A stretch of DNA of 64,000 nucleotides from Delphinapterus leucas (GCF_002288925.2 NW_022098036.1:44847490-44911489), one strand, 5' to 3'; counted from the stretch's first letter, positions 11,494 to 24,027 are shown. Numbers and translations are program-made. Notes: generated from the sequence alone by a model not told the origin.

Positions 11494-12839
11494 CTGTTAA
11501 ATTGGTTTTGCTCTCTGGGTCCTCCTGTGTGAACGCTGCCCAGTTCACGGCCACCCTCCCGGTACAGAAACACACCCACAACACAAGAGTGATGACTCTC
11601 TTCACAAGATAGCTCGCCACACCATCGGAAAGACAGAAGAGCTCTGAAATACATTCTGATTTGCGGAAGAGGTCTACGTCCAAATTTGCAGGAATCACAA
11701 GGTCCCTTGGAGCTCCAACCTAAGAGTCTGTAAGAGAACTGGCTGACCCCTCTCCTCCTTCCCTCCCGTGTACCTGACAGGATGGCCTTTTGTCACTGGG
11801 CTCACAGAGCCGCTTCAGAGTGTGCTCCCACTGTCCACCTGCTGACTACTCCCGCGGCTGAAGAATGATCTGATAAAGGGGGGGACAAAGTGGAGTCATC
11901 TACCCAACCAGGGAGGGCAAGAAGTATGACCTAGATGTGCTCACAGGTCACATTTTTTAAAGAAAGCATTTTAGGGCTGCTTTTATCCCTGGGGAACATC
12001 TTTGCTAAATTGTCCCCTCTCAGAGGTCAGTGAGAGAGGCCAAAGTCCAGCCTTCCAGGGTCATGGATTCCAAGCCAGTTCACTTTCCCTTCTAGAGTCT
12101 GTTTTATCTCCCCAACACCCAGGCACTGAGCCGTTATCAGTAGCAGAGGCACTCCGAGCTGCAATATAAATGATGATTATTCTATTATCAAATAATGTTG
12201 CCAAGCCTGGCCGCTCCCTCCAACGGTGGCGGCAGAGGCGAGCTACAAAATTCAACATTGATAAACCGTATATGGTCTTCTAGAACCATCCCTCTGCCTG
12301 AGAGCCACTCTCTAAGGCTCCCACCATTAGCAGCAAAGAAGGGGGAGAGGCTGGTTAGCGATGGCCTCTGGGGGGTGGGACCCTCGGGGAAGATGAAAAG
12401 TCCTCCAAGCCCACCACTTCCACAGCCCAACGTGAACCCCCCTACCCTTCAGGAGGGTTAATCTCAAACAAAACTCCCCAGAAAAATCTAACACTAGTGA
12501 GCATGAAGGGGAACCACAATGTGATCCCATCTCTGCCACTCCTTCAGTGTGGCACTGGACTTCCTGTATTCCTTCCGGCACTGACCTTTTCCAATTCTGC
12601 AGCTCAGCTCATGTCTTCTAAGGCTACTGTCAGATTTCTTTTTGGTCCTGAGCGCTAAAAAAATTAGGGTCATGGTAGTAACTTTTCTAGGGAAATGGCT
12701 TAAGACCTTGAGCCCCAGACTGAAGGGCACACCAGATCTGCTCCCCACTGCAGGACCTTTGCACTGTCTGTTCTCTAAGGCGGGTGCATTTCCCTAGACA
12801 ACTGCACACCCAGCCACCCCGCCCTCCCTCCTGCCCTTT

Positions 12840-13085
12840 GCTCAGGAGGTCTACTTGACCTCACATTTAATAATGACTCCTGACCCCACCCAGCCCCTTT
12901 ACCCTGCTCTGCTCTTCCTTTTTTCCATTGCATTTACTACCTTCTATCTGACTTGTTTTATTGTTTATTTTCTACTTCTCGCCTCTGGCAGGTAGGGATC
13001 TTGGCTTTGTTCAAGAATGTATCCCACCTATAATAGCGCCTGACACATAGGAGGAGCTCAATAAGTATTGGAATGAATGAAGCTA
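12840..13085 (+). mobile_element. LINE L2 3' end relic
   Basis: The 3' terminal signature of L2 is present: ctggcaggtagggatcttgg, later gcgcctgacacataggagga, then gctcaataagtattggaatg. Confidence 0.6.
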
Positions 13086-13378
13086 AGGTTAAAAGGGTAC
13101 ATGTTTCGGTCGGCCCCATCTCACTAATTCCATCACCTGGGGCTGGGTTTCTACCTTCTGGCAAGAGGGCTGGTGAATACCCCACATCCTCCTCTGTCTC
13201 CATCACTGCCTGCAGAACATGCCACTCAGGAAAACCTGGATGTTTAAGTAGGATGTTTCCTGCTGAACCTTGAGCACTTTCCTGACCAGTGCTCAATGAG
13301 GCTGCTGAGCCCTCCTCCACAGACTTTAGTCCCCTACTCCAGGCCACCCCATACTAAAACACCAACCTCTACAGCCCT

Positions 13379-13575
13379 GATTCTCCAACTGGAGTAAGCA
13401 CAAGAGTCACCTGATACGCTTCTTTACAATGCTTATTCCCAGGTCACCTTTCCAGAGACTCTGATTCAATAGGACAGGGGAAGGACCCAGAAATATGCAT
13501 TTAACAACTCTCCCCATTCCCCAAGGTGATTGTAATAACAGGTATTGTTTGGGCCACACCTTGAGGAACTCTGGT
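13379..13575. mobile_element. MER5A-like DNA transposon relic
   Basis: Contains agagactctgattcaatagg and the closing gaggaactctgg, with the MER5-type internal gtcacctgatacgcttc. Confidence 0.6.
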
Positions 13576-13860
13576 GAAGACCAGTGCGAGGTGACTTACT
13601 AAGTCATCATTTTTCTGTCTCTTCTCTAAATCTACCTAACTCTAGTATGTGGCTCTGCCTAGGATTAGGACCAGAAGAAATGGACCTGTGAGGTGGGCGT
13701 GCCACTTTCTTTCCCACCAGAAATGCAACAAATTAAAACTGCACTTGGAGAAACAAGGAGAGAAACTGAGGAAGTGGAGGAAGGCAGCAGTGTGGAGCTA
13801 AGGTGAAGCACGCCCACAGGTAAGGGCACACACCAGAGTGTCTTGACTCTGTACCTTACT

Positions 13861-14300
13861 TTTTTTTATATATAAATTTATTTATTTTTGGTTACATTGG
13901 GTCTTCATTGCTGCATGCAGGCTTTCTCTAGTTGCGGCGAGCAGGGGCTACTCCTCATTGCAGTGGGTGGGCTTCTCGTTGTGGTGGCTCTTCTTGTTGC
14001 GGAGCACGGGCTCTAGGCGCGTGGGCTTCGGTAGTTGTGGCATGTGGGCTCAGTAGTTGTGGCGCACGGGCTCAGTAGTTGTGGCGCACGGGCTCAGTAC
14101 TTGTGGCGCACGGGCTTCAGTAGCTGTGGCTCACGGGCTGAGTAGTTGTGGCTCGCAGGCTCTAGAGTGCAGGCTCAGGAGTTGTGGCGCACGGGCTTAG
14201 TTGCTCCGCGGCATGTGGGATCTTCCTGGACCAGGGCTCGAACCTGTGTCCCCTGCATTGGCAGGCGGATTCTTAACCACGGCGCCACTAGGGAAGCCCT
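13861..14300 (-). mobile_element. CHR-2-type SINE with internal tandem expansion
   Basis: Antisense copy from an A/T-rich tail (ataaatttatttatttttgg) to the gccactagggaagccc head, between tgtaccttact and tgtactttaca. The middle carries extra copies of a roughly 20 bp unit gtagttgtggcgcacgggct (about 14030-14170), which makes this copy longer than its neighbours. Confidence 0.9.
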
Positions 14301-14391
14301 GTACTTTACATTTTGACAGCCTCTTTAGCAGTTAGGTGTGAAGTTTAAATATCTCATCTTGGAAAGTAAGCAGATAAAAATGAGCATGTCT

Positions 14392-14545
14392 TCTAGAGCC
14401 CATGCTCCGCAACAAGAGAAACCATCGCAATGAGAAGCCCGCACACCGCAACGAAGAGTAGCCCCCGCTCACTGCAACTAGAGAAAGCCCACGCGCAGCA
14501 ACGAAGATCCAACTCAGCCAAAAATAAATAAATTAATAAATTATG
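14392..14545 (+). mobile_element. CHR-2-type SINE, 5' truncated
   Basis: Only the 3' half is present, beginning tctagagcccatgctccgca and ending in (aaata)n. The tRNA-derived head is missing. Confidence 0.88.
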
Positions 14546-15317
14546 TTTTTTCAAATGGTCTTTTGGGAAGGGGTGGTATGAAAAAATAAAATATGATCCA
14601 GAAAGGCAGATAAAGGTCTAGAGCACAGGGTGCCTCAGTGAAGAGGGATCTGGCAGCCATGCTAGTCAGCACAAGATACAACAGTTCCCGACAGAAGGTC
14701 GGGAAGGAGAGGGGGTGAGCGTGGCCAATTTCCTCCATTCAGGGCAATCTCTGCACAGAATTTAGCCATAAGGGAGCCAAGGATTCCCAGGCATTTGCAT
14801 CTCTTTGCTGAGGCCAGAGCCTCAGCCTTGTACCTTCCAGTTTTACCCCCTCCTCCCTTTTTCCCTCTGCAGATTGCAGAAAAATCCCAGAGGCCAACCA
14901 GACGTTTTCCTCCCAGCAGCTCCTGGTTAGGAGGAAACAGAGTTGGCCAATAGGATGCTGGCTCAAATCAGCCTCATCCATTTGGGAGTCCTGGCCAGCC
15001 AGAGCCGGCAAGCACAGTTGGAAATAAGGGAGGAACTCAAAGTACATTCCTCCCTGCTCACAGCCAGAGCTAGATCCAGGATCACCAGTTTGCTGCCAGT
15101 TTTGATAAGCTGTTCAATTAAGCCTCTCCAACTGAATACTGCCTCCTATCCTGTACCTCTGTAGGGTTTCTGTCCCAATTATCACTCTATACACAAAGAA
15201 GAACAAAGAAGAATGTGTATGGAGGGGAGGGAAGCAGGGGGCGGTGGCATGTTTTTTCTTTGCCTTTTTAAGATAAAGAATGAATGAAAAAAAGCCTGCA
15301 TTGTGGGGTAGTAGAAA

Positions 15318-15680
15318 GGAAACTGGGCTAAAAGTCAAGAAATCTAAATCGGGGTCTGGCTCTGCTACTCACAACTCATGAACTTGTGCTGTCCATGTCA
15401 CTCCCTGAACCAGTCTCTTCATGCAAATGAGGGTGCTGGCCCATCTGATAACCACATGTACAAAGTACCTTCTATATGCCAGGTACTATGAGAAATGCTT
15501 TATACTTATTTCCATTCCTCGTAAAATCCTATGAAGTAGTTATTATCTTCATTTTGCAAACGAAGCAACTGAGGCTCAGAGAAGATAGGTGACTTGCTAA
15601 AAGCTATGCAGCTAGGGAGTTGAGTTTCAAGGTCAGGTTTTTTCAGATCCCAAAACCCATTAAGCCATATGCTATTGTTA
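15318..15680. mobile_element. Two adjacent MIR relics in opposite orientation
   Basis: 15318-15450 reads as plus-strand MIR (gtctggctctgctactcaca and the following cactccctgaaccagtctct). 15460-15680 reads as minus-strand MIR (ctgaggctcagagaagatag and cattttgcaaacgaagcaac). Both are well diverged. Confidence 0.5.
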
Positions 15681-15791
15681 AACGACCTCCAAACTTCCTT
15701 CCAGATCTAATGCTCTGGAATTTCTTGAATGATCCCTCACTGTCACTTTTTTCTTCATTCATCAGTTCATGCCATCAAGATCTGGAAGCTA

Positions 15792-16141
15792 GGGACTTCC
15801 CTGGTGGCGCAATGGTTAAGAATCCACCTGCCAATGCAGGGGACACGGATTCGAGCCCTGGTCCGGGAAGATCCCACATGCCATGGAGCAACTAAGCCCG
15901 TGCGCCACAACTACTGAGCCTGTACTCTAGAGCCCATGAGCCACAACTACTGAGCCCGCATGCCACAATTACTGAAGCCCAGAGCCCATGTTCCACAACA
16001 AGAGAAGCGACTGCATTGAGAAGTCTGCACACTAAAATGAAGAGTAGCCCCTGCTCACCGCAACTAGAGAAAGCCTGCACGCAGCAACAAAGACCCAACG
16101 CAGCCAAAAATAAATAAATAAATTTATTTAAAAAAAAAAAG
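15792..16141 (+). mobile_element. CHR-2-type SINE
   Basis: Full-length copy flanked by a 14-15 bp duplication (aagatctggaagcta at 15778 and aagatctggaaacta at 16142) with one mismatch. Confidence 0.93.
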
Positions 16142-16373
16142 AAGATCTGGAAACTAAATTACCCAATTGTACTTTCTATGGCCACAGAGGCAAACACTCC
16201 AAAGTATTCAAGGACACCGAGATCCCCAGGGTTTCAAGAGGCCCTTACCCCTCCACATATTTATTCTTCCATTACTCACACAGGAGAAAAATCAAGCCTT
16301 AAGAAACAGAAGGCTTCCTGAATTCATCTGTCTTCTTTCTTTTTCCTCTGATAATTATTAAGGCAAATGAACT

Positions 16374-16655
16374 TTTTTTAATTTTTATTTTTGGCTGCGT
16401 TGGGTCTTTGTTGCTGCACACGGGCTTTCTCTAGTTGCACTGAGCTGGGTCTACTCTTCGTTGCGGTGCGCGGGCTTCTCATTGCGGTGGCTTCTCTTGT
16501 TGCGGAGCACAGGCTCTAGGCGCACGGGCTTCAGCAGTTGTGGCTCGCAGGCTTAGTTGCTCTGCGGCATGTGGGATCTTCCCGGACCAGGGCTCAAACC
16601 CGTGTCCCCTGCATTGGCAGGCGGATTCTTAACCACTGCACCACCAGGGAAGCCC
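16374..16655 (-). mobile_element. CHR-2-type SINE, internally shortened
   Basis: Antisense copy of about 280 bp between aaggcaaatgaactttt (16360) and aaggcaactgaactttt (16656). The ctcagtagttgtgg block found in longer neighbours is largely missing. Confidence 0.9.
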
Positions 16656-17359
16656 AAGGCAACTGAACTTTTTAATGTATCAAACAATGTTTATTTCTTC
16701 TCATTTAATTTTAGAATTGTCTGTTTCTCATTGTTGTTTACTTATTCCTGTGTATGTGATCCAAAAGACGGCAGGGCAGGCCCATTTTCAGTCTGGGTGC
16801 CAGCCAAAGCTGCCCTATAATCAAGAGGCCTCTCGATGAACTGACGATGATCCCGCCCTTTAGTGGCTTCCACTCAAGGTAGACTGACCCACACATTCTA
16901 AACAGATCACAAAAATGTGGAATAATAACAGCTAGTAAACAAAGAAAGTGTTAAAGCAGAAAATAAGCAGTTCGTTGAAACAAAGTGTTATGTAATTCTT
17001 CAACTTGCCTCTCCCTGTGCCAATAGGTAATTGAGATAAGTCGTTCTGGCTGTAAGCAGGGTTATGCCTGAACCACTGCAGACCTATCACTGATTGCAGG
17101 AGGGAGATGCAGACAGGCATGAGGATGTTCCAGAAGAGACACAAGATTTAGCCTCTTAAAAAAAAAAAAAAAAAAGTCTATGTATGTCAGAGAACAGGCC
17201 CAGGACAGAGGTCAAAAATAATAGGAGAAAAGTTACCCTAGAGTTTAATCAAAAGAGATCTGTCAATATTTGGCTTGTTCTGCAAGAGACTATCCAGAAG
17301 AAGCAATTAACATAAAGCAAATTCAGGGGAAGAGCTGCAGCGTGTCCTGTGCTGGCAAG

Positions 17360-18012
17360 GGAAATGGCACTCTCACAGGCTGCCGGTGGAAGTATAAACT
17401 GGCTTATTAGCCTTTTCGGAGGGCAACTTCAGTCTCTATTAACATTTCAAACTTCTATCCAGCAATTCTACTTCTAGACATTTATGAGAAAAATAATTTA
17501 ATACTCTTTACAACAACAGTGTTTAGAATAATTCCCATCATTAGGGAAATAGTTACATAAACTATAGACATTATGTAGCAGTGAAAAAATTGAGAAAGAC
17601 CTTTAGGCAGAGATATGGAAAGATTTAAAATACATTATTAAGATAAAAAAGCAAGTTATAAAACCCTATGTATAGCGTGCTCCCATTTATGTAAAAATAA
17701 CTATAAAACACTCACAAAACCATGTATTTCTGTACATACATAAATACATGGAAAAGAATCCATAAGATATACATGAATTTGATAATAGTGGTTGTAAGAA
17801 CTGCAGTGAAAATCAAAGGGGTTTCTCTTATCTGTATTGTTTGAAACCTGCTTTAGAAATGTATTCACGTGTAGTAAATAATGACCAACAAAAACGCCCT
17901 CTAAAAATGAACTAAATTATGTATATATAGATATACACACCTTTATATATGAAATGAAAGATGTTCAAGGTATGTTTTTAGTGTAAAAAGCAAGTTACCA
18001 AACACCAGGCAT
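17360..18012 (+). mobile_element. L1 (L1M-type) 3' end relic
   Basis: Shows the order typical of old L1 3' regions: ttctatccagcaattctact, a degenerate cagtgaaaaaattgagaaag, then gtgctcccatttatgtaaaa. No coding capacity is left. Related L1 3' sequence resumes at about 18565. Confidence 0.55.
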
Positions 18013-18029
18013 AGTATAATCTAATGATG

Positions 18030-18262
18030 AGGGTGGAAGGTAGAGGGTAATGAACATCAGCCTGGAGTAAGAGGCCTGAGTTCAAATCTTCACTCTGCCA
18101 CTTAATGGTCCCTTGATCGTGGGTAAGCTGCTTAATCTTTCCAAAGCCTTGGTTTAAGAATTACCTAGTACATGGAGTGCTATGGGGTTTAAGTGAGAAT
18201 GTATAAAAAGTACTTTCCACAGAGCCTGGCACAGGTAAGCACTCAATAAATGGTGACCATTA
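18030..18262 (+). mobile_element. MIR SINE relic
   Basis: Plus-strand MIR: gcctgagttcaaatcttcac, tgccacttaatggtccc and the end gcacaggtaagcactcaata. Confidence 0.65.
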
Positions 18263-18564
18263 TTTGTATTAATAATAACAAATTCAGTATCAAAAATTGG
18301 ATCTCTGAGATCATTCCAAAGAGAATCTATGATACTTGATGATTTAGTTGTAACATTAATCATTATCTTTTGTAATTACTAATTCTGTGAGTTTTAGTCA
18401 TTAAATTTTAGACCTGAAAAGAATCCCAAGAATTCATCTAACCTGATGGTCCCAAATCTAGCTGCATAGTAGAGTTAGCTAGAACGTATTAGGGGAGGAA
18501 AAGAGACATTCCAAGGTTCCACTTCAGACTAGATTAGAATTTCCGGGAGGTGGGATCAAATGAT

Positions 18565-18732
18565 CTCTTTATTTACAAACGTTCTTTATCTATACATGTG
18601 CTTATACATGCATAGAACACCTCTGGGGAGGGAAATGAGGGACAAAGGTACAAAGGAAATTTCATTGTATTCCCTTTTGTAGTGTTTACATTTTTTACCT
18701 ACTCAAAAAATATACTCTTTTAAGAAATATAG
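18565..18732 (+). mobile_element. L1M 3' end relic
   Basis: Contains acacctctggggagggaaat, later cattgtattcccttttgtag and a closing ctactcaaaaaatatac, as in old L1 3' UTRs. It is cut by the CHR-2 SINE that follows. Confidence 0.5.
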
Positions 18733-19100
18733 GGGCTTCCCTGGTGGCACAGTGGTTAAGAATCCGCCTGCCAATGCAGGGGACATGGGTTCGAGCCCTG
18801 GTCTGGAAAGATCCCACATGCCACGGAGCAACTAAGCCCGTGCGCTACTACTGAGCCTGCGCTCTAGAGCCTGTGTGCCACAACTACTGAGCCCGCGAGC
18901 CACAACTATGGAAGCCTGTGCGCCCTAGAGCCCTGCTCCGCAACAAGAGAAGTCACCGCAATGAGAAGCCATGCACCGCAACGCGGCTACAAGAGTAGCT
19001 ACAAGAGTGGCCCCCACTCGCCGCACCTAGAGAAAGCCCACGGGCAGCAACAAAGACCCAACACAGCCAAAAATAAGTAATTTTTTTAAAAACTTAAAAA
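18733..19100 (+). mobile_element. CHR-2-type SINE
   Basis: Starts ggcttccctggtggcacag and ends with cagccaaaaataagtaattt. It has a small internal duplication around gagtagctacaagagtggcc. Confidence 0.9.
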
Positions 19101-19104
19101 AGAA

Positions 19105-19540
19105 AAAATAAAAATAATCATAACCTCCTTCAGGTGAATCTAATGCAGTCACTCCACAGACCAGAATGGTGGTCTTTATCCTTTGGCCCAGAAATTCCAC
19201 TTCAGAAAATTGCAAAGACTTCTGTATGAAGATGTGGGTAGCTGTCACAGAAGGAAAATACAACGACAAACCTGCAAACATCATAAATGTCTAACAAAAA
19301 GAAATGATCTTATAAATTATGGTATATCCATGATGAGATATTATGTGTTGATTAAGTATTTTTTAATCTGATTTTTTAATAGCATAAGAAAATACACCAC
19401 TACGCTAAGTGAACAAAACAGGGTACAAATGTGTACAAATGGCCTAACCATAATTTTGGAGTGGGAAGATGGTGAGAAATGTCTATAAAAAAGTAAAAGG
19501 AAATACAGTACATATAAAAATAAGCCTATGTCCTTTCCTC
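19105..19540 (+). mobile_element. L1M-like relic
   Basis: Diverged L1 3' sequence with cttataaattatggtatatc and gatgagatattatgtgttga. Confidence 0.4.
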
Positions 19541-21405
19541 TGCACTCCACTGCCACTCCTCAGCCCCGGCCCCTCTTTAGGAACTGGCTTAGAATCCTAC
19601 TGAGGAGCCTAAGCACTATTATACTGTGTAGTGACCTCCCTTGGTCATCACATAATTATCTTACTCATCATCATACTTACTGTAACTTTTTGTGTCCTCC
19701 CTCCAGAGGACAAATATTTACAACTAGGAATGTCACAGACTCTAAAGCAACTATTATACCTTGACATATGGCTCTATGCCAATTCAACACATTTGCCGAA
19801 CAGCTGGGAATGTGTAAGGCTTTAGGCTAGTGCTACGTGTACCTCACTTTAAAGACCTGGATTTCTGCCCTCAAGGATCTAGCATCCCATCTCTGTGGAC
19901 AGCTAAGACACATATATAAGAAAGAGTAAGTAACAATATAAGAGGACACAAAAGCAGCACAGGGAATAGGTGCTACAAGGAGTTCACACCCATTTGCACA
20001 TAGACACACAAAGTGAGTTACTGCCCTTTATTGTATATTCTTTATTTCCCCTTTGAACCAAAATATAAACCCCTTAGATGTAGCAGTTCTATCTCATCCC
20101 TTATTTTTATATCTAAACCTAATACCTAGTGTGTCTGGTAGATAGTAGGTGCTTAATAAATGTTTCTTAATGACACTCTTTACTCTGCACAGTTTAACAT
20201 GCAAACTTTTGAGTGAATTAATTACTGCGGTATGAATAACAGTGGGGAATGCCGTCTAAGTGAACGGTGGTTAGGAGAGTAGACATGATAGAACTTGCTC
20301 CTGGTGTACTTCAGACGGGAAACACTGGGATAGCTGCCGTCAGGAGGCTCTGCTAACCCAAGGGACTCCTCCCAGACTTCAGTTCTTTGGTGAAGGGCTA
20401 GACAGGGAGGAGTCTCAATCTGCATTGAATATAGTCTCCTTTACTTTTCAGAGGAGAAAAACGATGACAAGCAAGTTGTTCCTCTTTTTTTCAGGTCGGA
20501 TCACAGTAGTGACCTTAACAGAATCTTCACTGCCAACCACACCCTTGTCAATGCACACCCCAGCCTCCCTTCTTCTGCTCCATATACACCTGCAGCTCTT
20601 CTCTTGTCTCTCCTGCCCTCGGTCAAGGACAGAAGCCATGCTAGCCAACAGACAGTCAGCTCTTTGAAATCCTAGCTAGGAATCAGTGCACTAAACACCC
20701 CAGGGAAGTAATTATCTGATTTGAAGAGAAGGTTCATCCCTAAAATGTTGACTGGACCACAGAGATCAAACTCAAAGTTCACCCTGAATGCAAGGAGGAA
20801 AGGGAACTGAGAATGAATCCTGAATTTTCCTATCCTGGATGTTCTTGGTTCTCCAGGACACAGTACACATTTAAGGATTAATATGTCTATCTAGAAAAAA
20901 CCTTCAAAGTTCATCCGGCTTTGGGCAAACTTTAACCATTCTAGACAGATAAGAATTTATCTCCCAAAGAGTTCCTTCACTAGAGCATGTCACTGACTTG
21001 CAAGGAGGAAGTTCTCCTTCATTTCTAACCTAAAGCACTCTTATTAAAATTGAGATTTATTTCTTTAGAAGACGTTCAAGGCAGCAAATTAGCATCCTGT
21101 ATATCGTTATTTCTCAGGTTATTCATGCATGCTAATATTTGAGACCCACAGCTCTACCTCTAACCTTTAGAAGCTTCAAGACACTCTCATTTCTCCAATG
21201 TTCCTAATTCTAATTATTCTCCTCTTCAATAGGCTCCACTCTCCATGATTTCCCTTCTGTCTCTTCACACCTCCATCAGATTTCTTTCCACTCTTAGATT
21301 GTTCTTTCCTCTTCAACCCTTCAGCCCCCTTTCCATCCCTAAGTCTCCTATCCTAAATGGACAGAAGCTTTACCACCTCCTACTTTTCTGACCTAGCATT
21401 CTTCC
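19541..21405. other. Intergenic, one L2 relic
   Basis: No gene is recognised. About 20030-20170 carries an L2-like 3' end (ggtagatagtaggtgcttaa, then taaatgtttctt). The remainder is unique sequence without visible coding signal. Confidence 0.5.
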
Positions 21406-21610
21406 CTGTAGGAATGTTAATTAGCGTGTGGGATTTAATTAATTCAGCAGCTAATTAAAAATGGGAGAGGAAGAGTGGGAGAGGAGGCGGGCGGGAGAGA
21501 CAGAGCCCGCCTCAGTGCAGAAGGCACCGCAGATGGTTCTGGGTTGGTTGGCACCATGCCACCGCCCTCCAACCCTCCCCCCCAACAGCACGCACAGCGA
21601 CGGGGGAGGG
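21406..21610 (+). promoter_or_regulatory. TAATTA-rich element B, inverted partner of 8210-8405
   Basis: Plus-strand blocks taggaatgttaattagc, tttaattaattcag and agctaattaa match element A read on the minus strand at about 44 of 50 positions. About 75 bp further on, gcagaaggcaccgcagatgg matches 19 of 20, followed by a weaker match ending near gcacgcacagcg. The second arm of the palindrome present in element A is lost (gcgtgtggg instead of gcattcccg). A cis-regulatory role is inferred from the motif content. Confidence 0.5.
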
Positions 21611-24027
21611 GCAAAAGTGAGGGGCACAGCCTGGCAGAGCCTCTAGACAGACACATTCAGTCCTGCCGCCGCTTTGTGCTGGGGAGAGACAGAAAGAGGG
21701 AGAAGACGAGAGACGAGAGAAAGGGTGGGAGAAACAAGGACAGACCACACTCGGGAAGAGCCAAACAAGGGGGCGCTGGAGCCGAACGACCGGGAGAAGC
21801 GACGGGGAGAGCTGTTTATCCCCAAAGACAGCCAGCGTCTTGGGGTTCCCTGGCTCCTGAGGACAAGATGGGGAAAGACAGCCACTGATCCTCTGGAGAA
21901 AAAGGGACCGCCTACTCTGACAACCAGGGACCCACTCTGCAGCCATTCTTCCCATAGCATGCTGCTTCTTCAGCATGGGCAGGCGATGAGGAAGACGGCT
22001 ACTGAAAATGAAAGATGGGGTGGGGGTGTGTGTGCATATGTGGAGAGAGAGCGGGCGCAGATGGGCGACGGTGAGCAAGTGGACGAGAAGGAGATTTAAA
22101 GGAAGAGGAATGAAGGGTATTCATGAAGGGAAGGGAGAAGTGGGACAAGGTGAAGGAGAAGAAATAATGGAGAAGAAAGAGGAGGAAGTCAGGGGCAGAG
22201 CCATGCTTTGTTTGCCAAGAAGGATAAAGAGGGCTGGAGTGTCTGTGCAGAGGACTTCCACATTTGATCCCGCCCAGCCTAGGCCAGGCAGGGGGGTACG
22301 GAGGCACTGCAGGGAGGGGGCACGAGCAGATCCCTCTGAGGGTCAACAAAGGTGCCGGAGACAGGGGACTCATCCCATAGGATCTTCCTAAATTCTGGAT
22401 ACTTCTGCCACACCAGGAATTTATCAAAAGCAATGGAGAAAAGCTTCTAAATGAACACAAAAGGAGGCTAGGATGACAGGAGGCTGCAGAATCTGATTCC
22501 AGGAGCTCCAGCGGGGAGATGGGTGAGGAATGGGATTTTTAGCAGCACCCAGCAGGCTCTTTAAGGGTGTCATCTGACACTCTGAGGGAAATACAGCCAT
22601 TAGGGGATCAATTTGAGGACTTGAGGGATGAGAAAGAGAGGAAAGGCTGGGTTTCAGAAAGCACCCTTTTGGTGGGAGGCATCTAGGAAGCTTTGGAGCT
22701 TAAAGCCTTGGGAGGGAATAAAAGGGCAAGAGAAGCCTGCCATCAGCAATAGATTACTTAAGACTTGACTGAAAGAAACTGAGAAGGAGGGTATGAAGCC
22801 AGATGAATCTTCTCTGGTGTTAACTGCCACAGAACTGAACGCAATGGCAGACAAGGGTCATTGTAGCTAAGAGACAGGGTTTTCCTGGCTAGGAATTCTG
22901 ATTTGATCTCTTTACCACCTAGGGCTTTCTGCAAGAGCTAGCACTGAGTGAATCGAAATTGGGGAAGAGGAAGTAGACACTCAAGGGCTTTTTATTCTCC
23001 AGATCTCACCCGTGGGGCTAAACCCAAGGCTGGCAGATGAGACAAAGCAGTTCTCAGAGTAAGCTGCTACAGGCTCAGTCCTAGTGGAAATACACGAATG
23101 CTTTCTGAGCTTATTTTCTAGTCTAGGCTTTAATTAACAACAAAAATTGTAAGAACATTTATTAAGTCACAATGATGCCTTTACAGTAGAGATAAATTCT
23201 TTAAGATTTAGGATTATTAAAAAAAAAAAAAAGAAATTTAGGATTATTAGCACTAATAGGAGGAGGTGGGTGGTCCACAGAGCCTTTTGTTATTTTGTTA
23301 GTCCCCGGACCCAACAGTTAGTTGCAAATGAGCTGCAAGGCAAAAAACGGAGACTCCAGAGTTTCTGGCATCCACCACCAACCATGCGCTATCCAGCCCT
23401 GAAATATTTTTAAGGGGGGGGAAAGGCTTAGGGCAAGGGGTATATTAGTTACCAGTAAAGTCAAATTAAACCTGGAATGGGCAATAGCAGCCAAGACTTC
23501 AGAAATTCTCTACCTTGCTACTGTCAAGGCCCCCTCCAAGAGGCTGGACTGTGTAACACCTGAGGGGAGTGCTAGCCCTTCCCAGGGAGTCGGTACCTTC
23601 TCTGCCTGCACACCCCAGCTCTTGCACTGCTGATTCTCGCCCTCAGCAGGCCAGCCGAGGGTGGCTTAGCTACAAAACCCGACTGTGCTGCTGGCTTCAA
23701 AGCTGTCAGTGACTGTGGGGATGAAATGGGAACACTGGCTTCCATCGGGGTAGTCAACAAAAAGTCAGACCTAGGTGTCCGAGAGAATGTGGGTTCTAAC
23801 ACCAGCTCTGCTAATGACTTATCTGTACAGTTTTGGGCAAACCACTTTCCCCTATAGCACCTAGTGGAAGAAAACAAAAATTTTAACCAATACAATTTTA
23901 GCTACAGTACCGTAAGCATCTAGAGAAGAAATAGTTAAAATTTTATAACTCTTGTAGAAAGTACTAAAGCTGAAAAGTCCCTACCATTCAGGCAACAAAT
24001 ATTTACTGAGCCTTGCTTGGGAATTCC
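21611..24027. other. Intergenic, unique sequence
   Basis: Purine-rich unique DNA follows element B (21.66-22.2 kb, many aga/gga runs). A MIR-like relic lies at about 23755-23870 (aatgtgggttctaacaccag, then gttttgggcaaaccacttt). A poly(A)-only insertion with a 14 bp duplication lies at 23206-23249. Open frames here have no recognisable product. Confidence 0.5.

Noticed and set aside
8083..21650. Similar short peptides (QKASQM and QKAPQM) from elements A and B, suggesting a conserved coding exon
   Set aside because: The matching DNA block is only about 20 bp, the flanking frames diverge at non-synonymous positions and shift by indels. DNA-level conservation of a binding site explains it better.
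21512..22078. Open frame of 188 codons on the minus strand next to element B
   Set aside because: The DNA is purine-rich on the plus strand, so the minus strand gives Ser/Leu/Pro runs. No homology recognised.
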